A stretch of DNA of 64,000 nt from the NCBI RefSeq assembly GCF_000181515.1, contig NZ_ABCG01000004.1, positions 148,001 through 212,000 on the forward strand. Reading direction: 5' to 3'. The translations under genes were made by a program, and so were the position numbers. The notes under the pieces were generated by a model, which saw nothing but the letters and a program-made list of their open reading frames with translations, had not been told where the DNA came from and ran no database searches. The stretch is from Erythrobacter sp. SD-21. Lineage in GTDB: Bacteria > Pseudomonadota > Alphaproteobacteria > Sphingomonadales > Sphingomonadaceae. This document shows positions 53,167 to 61,091 of the stretch, in pieces (position 1 is the first letter of the stretch; every line of letters begins with the position of its first letter).

Positions 53167-55134
53167 ATGTCGCGCAGCAAGGCCGGTTCCCCACACGATC
53201 CGAGAGGCAAGGAGCGTTTCCACGAGGAGCGCGCCACCAAGACCGTGGCCAGCGCGCAGCCCGACCTTGAGACGGGCATCACCGCCATCCGCGAGACGGT
53301 GAAGACCTTGAAGCCGCGGCCAGGCGTCTATCGCATGCTCGATACGCGGGGCGACGTGCTCTATGTCGGCAAGGCGCGCAGCCTGAAGGCACGGGTGGCG
53401 AATTACACGCAGGTTAAGGGGCTTTCCAACCGCCTACAGCGCATGGTCAGCCAGTGCCGTGCGATGGAAATCGTGGTGACGAACTCCGAAGCCGAGGCGC
53501 TGCTTTTGGAAGCGCAGCTGATCAAGCGCTACCGCCCGCCGTTCAACGTGCTGCTGCGCGACGACAAGAGCTTCCCCTTCATCCTCTTGCGCGCCGACCA
53601 CGCCTTCCCGCGCATCCAGAAACACCGGGGCGCACGGCGGGCCAAGGGCAATTACTACGGCCCGTTTGCTAGCGCGGGTTCGGTCAACAAGACGCTGAAC
53701 GCGCTGCAGAAACTCTTCCTGCTGAGAAGCTGCACCGACAGCTTCTTCAACAACCGCGACCGGCCCTGCCTGCTTTACCAGATCAAGCGCTGTAGCGCGC
53801 CCTGCGTGGGCCGTATCGACGAGGCGGGCTACGATGCCCTCGTGAACGAAGCGAAGGATTTCCTTTCCGGCAAATCCAGCGCGGTGCAGGCGAACATCGA
53901 AAAGCAGATGGCCAAGGCCGCCGAAGACCTTGATTTCGAAACCGCCGCGATCCTGCGTGACCGACTGCGCGCGGCGACTTTTATTCAGGGGAGCCAGGCC
54001 ATCAACGCCAGCGGCGTGGGCGATGCCGATGTTTTCGCGCTGGCCGCGAAGGGCGGGCAGATCGGCGTGCAGGCCTTCTTCATCCGCGGCGGGCAGAATT
54101 GGGGGCACAAGGCTTTCTTCCCGAAGAACACAGGTGACCTCGAGCATGACGAGGTGCTGTCGGACGTCCTTCTGCAATTCTACGAGGAAGTCCCGCCGCC
54201 GCGCACCATCCTCGTCGATCGCGACTTGGCCGAACAGGAATTGATAGCCGAGGCACTCGCGGAGAAAGCAGGCCACGCCGTCGCCATCTCCATCCCGCAG
54301 CGCGGAGACCGGCGCAAGCTCATGAGCCAGGCCCAGCGCAACGCCGTGGAATCGCTCGAACGGCGGCTGGCCGAGAGCGGGACCAAGGCACAGCGCCTGC
54401 GCGAACTCGCGGAATTCCTCGAACTGGAGGAGCCGCCCCAGCGCATCGAAATCTACGACAACAGCCATATCCAAGGCGACAAGGCGCTGGGTGCGATGGT
54501 CGTCGCCAGCCCCGAGGGTTTCGAAAAGGGCCAGTACCGCAAGTTCAACATCAATACCGCGCAGACCAATGACGATTTCGGCATGATGCGCGAGGTCATG
54601 TCCCGCCGCTTCCGCAAGCTCGCCGAGACCGAGCGCGACAGCGATGGTGCTCCGGGCGGGAAGGGGCACGAGGCGATCTGGCCAGATCTGTTGCTGATCG
54701 ACGGGGGCAAGGGGCAGGTGTCATCGGTGATGGGGGTGCTTGAGGACCTCGGCATTGCCGAACAGGTCCCCGTTATCGGTATCGCCAAGGGCCCGCATCA
54801 CGGGCGCGAAGGGCGTGAGGTGTTCCACTTCCCCGACGGGCGCGAGAAAACGCTCCCCGTCAATTCGCAGCTCCTGTTCTACCTCCAGACCCTGCGCGAC
54901 GAAGTCCATCGCTACGCCATCGGCGCCCACCGCGCCAAGCGCAGCCGCGCCATCACCGCTTCGCCGCTGGACGAAATTCCCGGCATCGGTCCGGCACGGA
55001 AACGCGCGCTGTTGCTACACTTCGGGACGGCCGGAAAGGTCCGCGCCGCCGCGCTCGACGATTTGAAACGCGCGCCCGGCATCAGCGCCGGCGTGGCGCA
55101 GCAGATCTACGATTTCTATCACGCGGGCGGGTGA
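53167..55134 (+). CDS. uvrC: UvrABC excinuclease subunit C
   Basis: 655 residues. Makes both incisions in nucleotide excision repair. The N-terminal GIY-YIG nuclease (PGVYRMLDTRGDVLYVGKA), the UVR domain (IEKQMAKAAEDLDFETAAILRDRL), the RNase H-like C-terminal nuclease (EIYDNSHIQGDKALGAMVV; DLLLIDGGKGQ) and the two helix-hairpin-helix units (IPGIGPARKRALLLHFG; LKRAPGISAGVAQQIYDF) are all present. The last 105 bases occur again in decayed form about 2 kb downstream (57206-57309). Confidence 0.96.
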   Translation: MSRSKAGSPHDPRGKERFHEERATKTVASAQPDLETGITAIRETVKTLKPRPGVYRMLDTRGDVLYVGKARSLKARVANYTQVKGLSNRLQRMVSQCRAMEIVVTNSEAEALLLEAQLIKRYRPPFNVLLRDDKSFPFILLRADHAFPRIQKHRGARRAKGNYYGPFASAGSVNKTLNALQKLFLLRSCTDSFFNNRDRPCLLYQIKRCSAPCVGRIDEAGYDALVNEAKDFLSGKSSAVQANIEKQMAKAAEDLDFETAAILRDRLRAATFIQGSQAINASGVGDADVFALAAKGGQIGVQAFFIRGGQNWGHKAFFPKNTGDLEHDEVLSDVLLQFYEEVPPPRTILVDRDLAEQELIAEALAEKAGHAVAISIPQRGDRRKLMSQAQRNAVESLERRLAESGTKAQRLRELAEFLELEEPPQRIEIYDNSHIQGDKALGAMVVASPEGFEKGQYRKFNINTAQTNDDFGMMREVMSRRFRKLAETERDSDGAPGGKGHEAIWPDLLLIDGGKGQVSSVMGVLEDLGIAEQVPVIGIAKGPHHGREGREVFHFPDGREKTLPVNSQLLFYLQTLRDEVHRYAIGAHRAKRSRAITASPLDEIPGIGPARKRALLLHFGTAGKVRAAALDDLKRAPGISAGVAQQIYDFYHAGG

Positions 55135-55137
55135 GGA

Positions 55138-55167
55138 AAAAAGGGCCGCAAAAGAGCGGCCCTTTTT
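55138..55167 (+). terminator. Intrinsic terminator after uvrC
   Basis: Stem GGGCCGC/GCGGCCC with an AAAAGA loop, preceded by an A-run and followed by TTTTT. It can work in both directions, between uvrC and the convergent DUF3618 gene. Confidence 0.9.
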
Positions 55168-55190
55168 CTATTAAACGGGTTCGCGAAGGC

Positions 55191-56015
55191 TCAGGCCGGA
55201 CCTTCTCGTTCCATTTTCCGATCGGCTTGCGCAACGACCTCGTCCTTTTTAGCGCGCGCTCTGTCCTCGACTTCGTGGGCCTTGTCCTCTGCCGCGTGCA
55301 GAGCTCTTGCGCCTTGCGGGCCCAACTTCTCTCGCTCGGTCCGAGTGGACGGAACCGCTGCGCCTGCGATTGCGCCGACAATTGCGGCCGCAAGTCCTCC
55401 AACCAGCGGGTTGTCATAATAAGCCTGCCGCCCTTGGCGGGCCGCGCGCTTGCCGCGGCGGGCGACATCATGGCGGGTCTGCCGAGCGCTGTCGGCAAAG
55501 CGGTCGCGCTTCTCGCGCATAGAATTTGTCGCATCGTCGAGGCGCTGGCGATAGCTTTTGTGGTCCTCGTCGTGCTCGCGCTCGATCATCAGGTAGGTGC
55601 CGCGATGCTCATCGCGCCGACGGGCATACGCTAGGTCGTCCTCGTCGGGGTTGCGCTCGATCCGGGACATGTGCTCGACATAGCCACGGTGGTCGGGATC
55701 GTAATCGCGTAGACCATCGTAATCTTCGTTTGTTTCATCCTGTGATGTGAAGGCACCCGGTTTTGCGTCGTAGTCGCTCACGAGCCAGATTGCTCCGGCG
55801 GATATCAGGCCGAGAGCGAGCGGATTGCGACGGGCTCCGTCGAGCACATAGCGGGCATCAATGCCGTTTTCGTCCGCTTTCTCGAGCAGAGAATCCAAAA
55901 GACGGCGCGGCGTCATCTGGTCGCCGATACGGTCCACCGTTTCACTGATGTTTTCCTGCGTGCGGTGAATGTCGCGTTCGATCGCATCGGGATCGCGCGT
56001 TTCGGTCTGGGTCAT
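55191..56015 (-). CDS. DUF3618 membrane-associated protein
   Basis: 274 residues. The N-terminal DUF3618 block (PDAIERDIHRTQENISETVDRIGDQMTPRRLLDSL) is followed by a short hydrophobic helix (NPLALGLISAGAIWLVS), a long charged region rich in Asp, Arg and Glu, and a small hydrophobic stretch (LVGGLAAAIVGAIAGAAVP) before a coiled-coil-like acidic/basic tail. Probably an envelope stress protein. Its start overlaps the holin-like gene's stop by four bases. Last gene of a three-gene operon. Confidence 0.8.
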   Translation of the reverse strand: MTQTETRDPDAIERDIHRTQENISETVDRIGDQMTPRRLLDSLLEKADENGIDARYVLDGARRNPLALGLISAGAIWLVSDYDAKPGAFTSQDETNEDYDGLRDYDPDHRGYVEHMSRIERNPDEDDLAYARRRDEHRGTYLMIEREHDEDHKSYRQRLDDATNSMREKRDRFADSARQTRHDVARRGKRAARQGRQAYYDNPLVGGLAAAIVGAIAGAAVPSTRTEREKLGPQGARALHAAEDKAHEVEDRARAKKDEVVAQADRKMEREGPA

Positions 56016-56464
56016 CGAGGTGCTCCGTCGTGAGTAAGATTGCCTTTCGCAGCGGCGACATCGCGCTCGGCAGTGTCGATGGTGCGTTCGGGCTTGAGAT
56101 TGGTTGCTTTCATCTTGCTGCGAGCAGAACCATAGAGGATCGCGGCGATGATAAGGGTTGCGATACCCACGATCAGCGTTGCGAGATCGGTGTTATCGAT
56201 AGCATTGCCAAGTAGATAGGCGACGCCCATCAATGTGACACCCAGGCCGGCGATGCCGAAAACCGCCGCACCGAGCAAGCCGGCAACGGATTTCTGGATG
56301 TCGGCGACAGCCTCGCGCATTTCAGCCTGGACTAGTGCGACCTGCTGCTGCGCCAAGTGGGCACTTTGACCGGTCAATCTCCCTATAAGGTCGACGACAT
56401 TTTCATTCTCGGTTCGAGACGAACCTGATGTGGTAGGGGTCGGGCTGCGGTCGGTAGTACTCAT
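56012..56464 (-). CDS. Phage-holin-superfamily-III-like membrane protein
   Basis: 150 residues. An amphipathic N-terminal helix (LIGRLTGQSAHLAQQQVALVQAEMREAVADIQKS) is followed by two membrane helices separated by a short loop, then a basic tail. This is the Holin-X/superfamily III pattern annotated as phage holin family, but here it is a chromosomal stress-operon gene with no phage genes nearby. Coupled by four-base ATGA overlaps on both sides. Confidence 0.78.
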   Translation of the reverse strand: MSTTDRSPTPTTSGSSRTENENVVDLIGRLTGQSAHLAQQQVALVQAEMREAVADIQKSVAGLLGAAVFGIAGLGVTLMGVAYLLGNAIDNTDLATLIVGIATLIIAAILYGSARSKMKATNLKPERTIDTAERDVAAAKGNLTHDGAPR

Positions 56465-57039
56465 CCGATCCCTCCTGTTGTCGGAGGAGATGTCCGGGCA
56501 CGGTCTTGCGCGACAGTTTGGCTTCGCTCCCCTGCGAACGATACGGCCGCTGAACCAGTGGATCGCTCCGGATGGTCTCGGTTCCCGGCATCCAAATCAT
56601 CGTCACGTCCGACATCGTAGTCATCGTCGTATTCTGCACCCGCCCTAAAGAAGCGCGCGGCGGCAAATCCTGCAGCGGCGGAAGCGGCTAGAAAGGCGGT
56701 GGGGTTTTCGCGGGCGAAACGCCGGGTTTCACCGGCAAGCTCACGCGGCGATTTGTTCTGCAAGCGGTGGGCGAGACTATCGACCTCGCGCGCCACACCG
56801 GAAAATCCCGAAGCCAGCCAATCGGGAGCATCGCTGTCCTCACGTAGTTCGTCCGCCGCGGTTTGCATTGCGGAAGAAGCGGAAGTTGCCGCCCGCCCCA
56901 CGCGCTGTTTCTCCTGGTCGGCCTTTGCCTCGCCTTGCCTCCGAGCCGTTTCCTTGAGGTCTTCGGCATCGTGCTTGAGTTCGTCGGCCGCAGCGGAACG
57001 GTTTTGCCCGCTGGGTTCCGAAATCGATCGGTCTGCCAT
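56461..57039 (-). CDS. YqjD/ElaB-like membrane-anchored protein, first gene of stress operon
   Basis: 192 residues, mostly polar and helix-rich (ELKHDAEDLKETARRQGEAKADQEKQ), with one short Ala/Gly-rich membrane segment (RENPTAFLAASAAAGFAAARFFRAG, near residues 110-135). This combination matches the ElaB/YqjD type of membrane-bound stationary-phase proteins. A clear ribosome site (AAAAGGAGA) and an EcfG-like promoter lie just upstream. It leads the holin-like and DUF3618 genes. Confidence 0.65.
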   Translation of the reverse strand: MADRSISEPSGQNRSAAADELKHDAEDLKETARRQGEAKADQEKQRVGRAATSASSAMQTAADELREDSDAPDWLASGFSGVAREVDSLAHRLQNKSPRELAGETRRFARENPTAFLAASAAAGFAAARFFRAGAEYDDDYDVGRDDDLDAGNRDHPERSTGSAAVSFAGERSQTVAQDRARTSPPTTGGIG

Positions 57040-57070
57040 GCTTGCTCTCCTTTTGAATGGTTAACAGAAG

Positions 57071-57095
57071 AGCGAAAGAAAATAAAAAACGTTCC
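57071..57095 (-). promoter_or_regulatory. Candidate EcfG-type promoter of the DUF3618/holin/YqjD operon
   Basis: On the minus strand: GGAAC (57095-57091), 16 bases, CGCT (57074-57071), 31 bases before the first start codon. The -10 variant CGCT is the same as in the 6723-6747 site. The rest of the 386-base gap holds the uvrC remnant and an FNR/FixK-type site. Confidence 0.55.
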
Positions 57096-57205
57096 GAAAA
57101 CCAGTATTTTAACATATGTTAGGAAATCCATTCTATCTCAACAACTTCCGCAACGCGCCGCTGTTTCACCAAGCTACCGAAAAAATACGCGGCGGTGTGC
57201 CGGTT

Positions 57206-57309
57206 GCCGGAAAGTCCGCGCCGCCGCGCTCGACGACCTGAAACGCGCTTCTTGCATCAGCGAAGGCGTGGCGACGCAGATATACGATTTTTATCACGCG
57301 GGCGGTTGA
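57206..57309 (+). pseudogene. Decayed duplicate of the uvrC 3' end
   Basis: This stretch matches the last 105 bases of uvrC (55030-55134) with about 13 substitutions and one single-base deletion. It includes the same C-terminal codons for VRAAALDDLKRA and YDFYHAGG and a stop codon. Similarity fades upstream, with only a trace of the preceding helix-hairpin-helix code. No start codon or upstream gene body remains. The two copies flank the three-gene stress operon in direct orientation, suggesting insertion or recombination at the uvrC end. Confidence 0.85.
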
Positions 57310-57329
57310 TCTTGTCGGTCGCGGTCAGA

Positions 57330-57343
57330 TTGCGCTTGATCAA
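57330..57343 (+). promoter_or_regulatory. Candidate FNR/FixK-type site upstream of the universal stress gene
   Basis: TTGCGCTTGATCAA fits the FixK2-type consensus TTG(A/C)-N6-(T/G)CAA. If it sits at -41.5, transcription would start near 57378, and a -10-like TAAACT lies at 57366-57371, exactly where expected. FNR/Anr-type control of universal stress genes is known in other proteobacteria. The assignment here is inference. Confidence 0.5.
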
Positions 57344-57425
57344 AGACATAGTTTGGCCGGGGGTTTAAACTTTCATCGGAAGGTTCGGAAACGGATACCG
57401 AACCAGGATGATGCGGAGACCTGCG

Positions 57426-58247
57426 ATGAAATCGATTCTCTTCAACGCTCTCAAGGATCCCGGTCATTCCCGGCGTCTCGATGTCGTACTCGATTTGGCG
57501 CGCTCGTTCGAAAGCCATCTGACTTTGCTGACCGCGATGCCGTACGAGATGGCGGGCAGCAACGACCCCTATGGGGCAGCCTTTGCCGCAATGGTTCCGG
57601 TGTGGCGGGAAGAAGTGCGCAAGCTTCGCGAGGAGACCGAACGAGACCTCGCCAACGAAGACGTACCTTGGGAATGGGTCGACCAAACCGGTCCAGTCGC
57701 GCTAGCCCTGCTAAAAAGCTCTTCGCTGGTCGATCTCGTGGTTGTCGGCGAGCGCGAGCCGCGCGCGGGCGGCGAGGCGCCTTCGTTCACTGCGGGCGAA
57801 CTTGCGCTGACCGCGGACTGCCCTATCCTCGTCCTGCCTGACGAATGCGATAGGATGGACCTCGAAAGGCCGGTGCTGATCGCGTGGGACGGATCTGCCG
57901 AAGCTTCGCATGCGCTTCGTGCTGCTCTTCCCTTTCTCAAAAGGGCAAGCTCGATATATCTGGCAACTATAGTATCGAAGGACCGGGCAAAAAAGGACAA
58001 GTTCGACCTGCCAGCGGTAGGCGGTGCGGACTATTTGTCTCGCCATGGTATCCGCAGCGAGATGGTCGAAATCGAAAGGTCCGGGGACGGCACGGCTGAA
58101 GCAATCCGGAATGCCGCCGCAGTGCGGGATGCCGGATTGATCGTGATGGGTGCATATGGCCGCACACGTTTGTCAGAATGGGTATTCGGCGGCGTGACGC
58201 GGTCCATGCTGTCCGATGTCCGGATACCCCTGCTGCTCAAGCATTAG
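57426..58247 (+). CDS. Tandem-domain universal stress protein (UspA family)
   Basis: 273 residues made of two Usp domains. The first (1-145) has SILFNALKDPGHSRRLDVVLDLA and LVDLVVVGERE. The second (about 148-273) has PVLIAWDGSAEASHALRAALPFL and the ATP-binding-type loop GAYGRTRLSEWVFGGVTRSML. Such proteins bind nucleotides and promote survival under oxygen or energy limitation. The stop overlaps that of the convergent helicase gene. The upstream region carries a FixK-type box. Confidence 0.92.
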   Translation: MKSILFNALKDPGHSRRLDVVLDLARSFESHLTLLTAMPYEMAGSNDPYGAAFAAMVPVWREEVRKLREETERDLANEDVPWEWVDQTGPVALALLKSSSLVDLVVVGEREPRAGGEAPSFTAGELALTADCPILVLPDECDRMDLERPVLIAWDGSAEASHALRAALPFLKRASSIYLATIVSKDRAKKDKFDLPAVGGADYLSRHGIRSEMVEIERSGDGTAEAIRNAAAVRDAGLIVMGAYGRTRLSEWVFGGVTRSMLSDVRIPLLLKH

Positions 58248-60073
58248 GTCCGCGGCGCGCCACCCGGTTTGCGCTTGTTCGCGGACTTCTTGCCAGACAG
58301 CTTCGGACCTTTTTTGAACGGCGCGCCGGGCTTCTTGCCGCCGGGGCCGCCGTGAGGACCTTTACGCGGGCCCTTGCCGAAAGGCTTGGGCCGGACCCGT
58401 GGACCGTCGCCAGAGCGCGAGCCGCCGCCGAAGTCCTGGCGGTTCTGGCGTGCCTCGACGCGCGGACCTTCGGGCGCTTCCTCGATCAGTATCGCGTCCT
58501 GCTCGTCCTCGGAGGATGCGGTGCGGGCAACGGCTTCGGCGAATTTGGGTGCGACAGCTGTCGGCACCTGAAACCAGGTTTCGAACTGGCCGATGCGGAT
58601 GGCGCCGATTTCGTTGCGGGTGATGTGGCCGCGGCGGCAGAGCAGCGGGAGGATCCAGCGCGCTTCGGCGTTCTGGCGGCGACCGACACCGATCTTGAAC
58701 CAGACCACGTCCTCGAAACCGGGGCGGATACGGTCGGCCTTTGCCTTGTCGCGCGCTTCGGGCGTGTTCGGGATGAGCTCTTCGGGCGTCGGCATCTTGG
58801 CGCGGTGGGCGCGCACCAGCGAAGCGGCGATATCTTCGGGCGAGAGCTTGTCCATCACCTCCTTCGCCAGTTCGCGGTCATGCTCCTCGAACTCGGTTTC
58901 GGCGGTGAGCATTTCCAAGAGGCGCGCACGATCCTGCTTGTGGATCATCTCGGGCGTGGGCGCGTCCATCCACTGCGCCTCGATCTTCGCGCCGCGCAGC
59001 ATGCCCTCGACGCGGCGACGGCGGTTGTAGGGCACGATGATCGCGGCGGTGCCCTTCTTGCCCGCGCGGCCCGTGCGGCCCGAACGGTGCTGGAGCGTTT
59101 CGGCATCGCGCGGAATCTCCACATGGATGACGAGGCTGAGCGTCGGCAAGTCGATCCCGCGCGCGGCGACATCGGTTGCCACGCAAACGCGCGCGCGGCG
59201 GTCGCGCAGGGCCTGCAGCGCCTGGTTGCGCTCGGACTGCGAATGCTCGCCCGACAGCGCCACGACGCCGAAGCCGCGCTCCTGCAGGGTGGCGTGGAAG
59301 CGGCGGACGTTGTCGCGCGTGGCGCAGAACAGGATCGCCGTCTCCGCCTCGTGATAGCGCAGCAGGTTCACCACCGCGTTCTCGATTTCGGAGGGCGAAA
59401 CGGTAATTGCCTGGTAGCTGATGTCGCCATGGCCGCGGTCCTGCCCGACGAGGCTGAGGCGCAGCGAATTGGTCTGGTATCGCTCGGCCAGCCGCTCGAT
59501 CGGGCGCGGCATGGTGGCGGAGAACAGCAGCGTGCGGCGGCCATCGGGCGTCGCGTCGAGGATTTCTTCGAGGTCTTCGCGAAAGCCCATGTCGAGCATC
59601 TCGTCCGCCTCGTCCAGCACCACGCCGACCAGACCCGAGAGGTCCAGCGCACCGCGTTCGAGGTGATCGCGCAGACGTCCCGGCGTGCCGACTACGATGG
59701 CTGGACCAGCGCGCAGCGCGCGGCGTTCCTTGCTTGCATCCATCCCGCCGACACAGGTCGCGATGCGCAGGCCCGCGCCCGCATAAAGCCAGCCGAGCTC
59801 GCGGCTGACTTGAAGCGCCAGCTCGCGCGTCGGCGCAATGACCAGCGCCAGCGGCTTGTCGACGAGCGCCAGATTGGCGGTCTCCGCCAGCAGGGCATCG
59901 GCCAGCGCGAGGCCGAAGGCGACCGTCTTGCCCGAGCCGGTCTGCGCCGAGACCACGAGATCGCGCCCGCGCGCCTCGTCTTCGATCACGGCGGACTGGA
60001 CGGGGGTGAGATCGGTATAGCCGCGTGCGGCAAGGGCTTCGCCAATCACCGGCGGGAGGGTTTCGAAAGACAT
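58244..60073 (-). CDS. DEAD-box ATP-dependent RNA helicase
   Basis: 609 residues. Motifs in order: TPVQ (Q region), AQTGSGKT, PTRELALQV, DEAD in VLDEADEMLDMGF, FSAT, VATDVAARGIDLP and HRSGRTGRAG. The C-terminal part contains a DbpA-like RNA-binding domain (about 460-535) and a very basic Gly/Lys/Pro tail. The ATG giving MSFETLPPVIGEAL matches the family start. Probably functions in ribosome assembly or cold/stress RNA remodelling. Confidence 0.93.
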   Translation of the reverse strand: MSFETLPPVIGEALAARGYTDLTPVQSAVIEDEARGRDLVVSAQTGSGKTVAFGLALADALLAETANLALVDKPLALVIAPTRELALQVSRELGWLYAGAGLRIATCVGGMDASKERRALRAGPAIVVGTPGRLRDHLERGALDLSGLVGVVLDEADEMLDMGFREDLEEILDATPDGRRTLLFSATMPRPIERLAERYQTNSLRLSLVGQDRGHGDISYQAITVSPSEIENAVVNLLRYHEAETAILFCATRDNVRRFHATLQERGFGVVALSGEHSQSERNQALQALRDRRARVCVATDVAARGIDLPTLSLVIHVEIPRDAETLQHRSGRTGRAGKKGTAAIIVPYNRRRRVEGMLRGAKIEAQWMDAPTPEMIHKQDRARLLEMLTAETEFEEHDRELAKEVMDKLSPEDIAASLVRAHRAKMPTPEELIPNTPEARDKAKADRIRPGFEDVVWFKIGVGRRQNAEARWILPLLCRRGHITRNEIGAIRIGQFETWFQVPTAVAPKFAEAVARTASSEDEQDAILIEEAPEGPRVEARQNRQDFGGGSRSGDGPRVRPKPFGKGPRKGPHGGPGGKKPGAPFKKGPKLSGKKSANKRKPGGAPRT

Positions 60074-60270
60074 CGTGGCTCGCAATACAAAAGCGCCGCG
60101 GCGAGAGGCCGCAGGGCTGGGAAAAGGGGGCATGTGTGAGGCCGCTTGGGGTCGCGGCGAGAGGGTCGCGCGCACCGCCTCGCGGCATTTACACGACCAT
60201 GCTTGCGCCGCCCCTACACGAAAGCGAAGCGTTTGGCTCTAGTTATTTTGCAGGTGCGAAGAGGGCCCGC

Positions 60271-60831
60271 TTACCCCACGATCACATGGGGCAGGAAGCG
60301 GGCGAGGTCGCGGGTGATGGGGCTGGCGTCTTCGCGGATCGAAATGGCGACCGCTTCGTCGCCCACGATCCAGCTGCCGATGACGGCGTGGTTCTCTCCC
60401 GAACGGGCGAGCGGGGCGTAGGCCTGCACGATCGCGCCTTCCGCGCCGTAGCCCTCGTCCGGTCCGCGGTGGCGCAGGTTGCCGTCGTAGAGCGAGATGT
60501 CCGAGCCTTCGCGGCTGAAGAAGGGCTTGCGCACATGGGGGCCGCGCGCAAGCTCGCGGCCCTCGGGGGCGTATTCGAAGAAGGTGGGCAGGAGGGCGGG
60601 GTGGCCCTCGTTGCGCTCCCACAGGAGCGGGAGCATGGCCTTATTGGAGAGGATCGCCTTCCACGCGGGTTCGAGGAAGAGCGTCTCGCTGGCGGCGACG
60701 GGCTCGGCGAAGCTCTCGCGCAGCATGTCCGCCCACGGGCAGAGCTTGAACAGCGCGCCGATGCGGTAGCCGTCGGGATCGGTGAAGCGCCCGTCCTCGG
60801 TCACGCCGATGGCGGAGATGTTGTGGGGCAA
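60271..60831 (-). pseudogene. Glutathionylspermidine-synthase-family C-terminal fragment
   Basis: The 186-residue frame (TTG start; an in-frame stop lies a little upstream) matches the C-terminal half of the glutathionylspermidine synthase/pre-ATP-grasp family: IGALFKLCPWADML, PAWKAILSNKAMLPLLWE, VRKPFFSREGSDI and SWIVGDEAVAISIRED. Intact members are about 380 residues. The N-terminal half is not found in any frame upstream, where a fragment of another gene on the opposite strand begins. Probably a broken gene, although a short expressed product cannot be excluded. Confidence 0.75.
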
Positions 60832-60861
60832 GTCCTCGACGCGTCCCGCGCCGGCGTTTTC

Positions 60862-61088
60862 GTCGCCGGGCGGCGGCTACCAGACCAGCCGCGGCGTGCG
60901 GCTCGGCTATGCGGGCGCTCCGGGCAAGAATTACGCCGGATCGCGCGCCTTCCAACCGGTGCGCAGCACCCAAGGTCAAGGCCGCATCGGCCATGGGCAA
61001 GAAGGCGGGCTTCGGCGAAACCGGCCGTGGCTGGAGCCTCAACAGCCGTGCAGGCCGCACCGCGACCGCATCGAGCCGCGGCGGCTAG
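60862..61088 (+). pseudogene. Frameshifted DUF1190-like C-terminal remnant
   Basis: Read on the plus strand, one frame gives GGGYQTSRGVRLGYAGAPG and AGSRAFQPVRST. After a shift near 60970 another frame gives ASAMGKKAGFGETGRGWSLN and a Ser/Arg/Gly-rich end with a stop at 61086. This Gly/Ser/Arg tail is like that of DUF1190 (YgiB) proteins, the usual partner of glutathionylspermidine-synthase-like genes. It begins at the point where the synthase fragment is cut, in the opposite direction. The identification is tentative. Confidence 0.4.
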
Positions 61089-61091
61089 TCG

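Noticed and set aside
56012..56464. Holin-like gene as a sign of a prophage
   Set aside because: No endolysin, integrase, terminase or structural gene is near. The gene is translationally coupled to DUF3618 and YqjD-like genes, the usual chromosomal stress setting.
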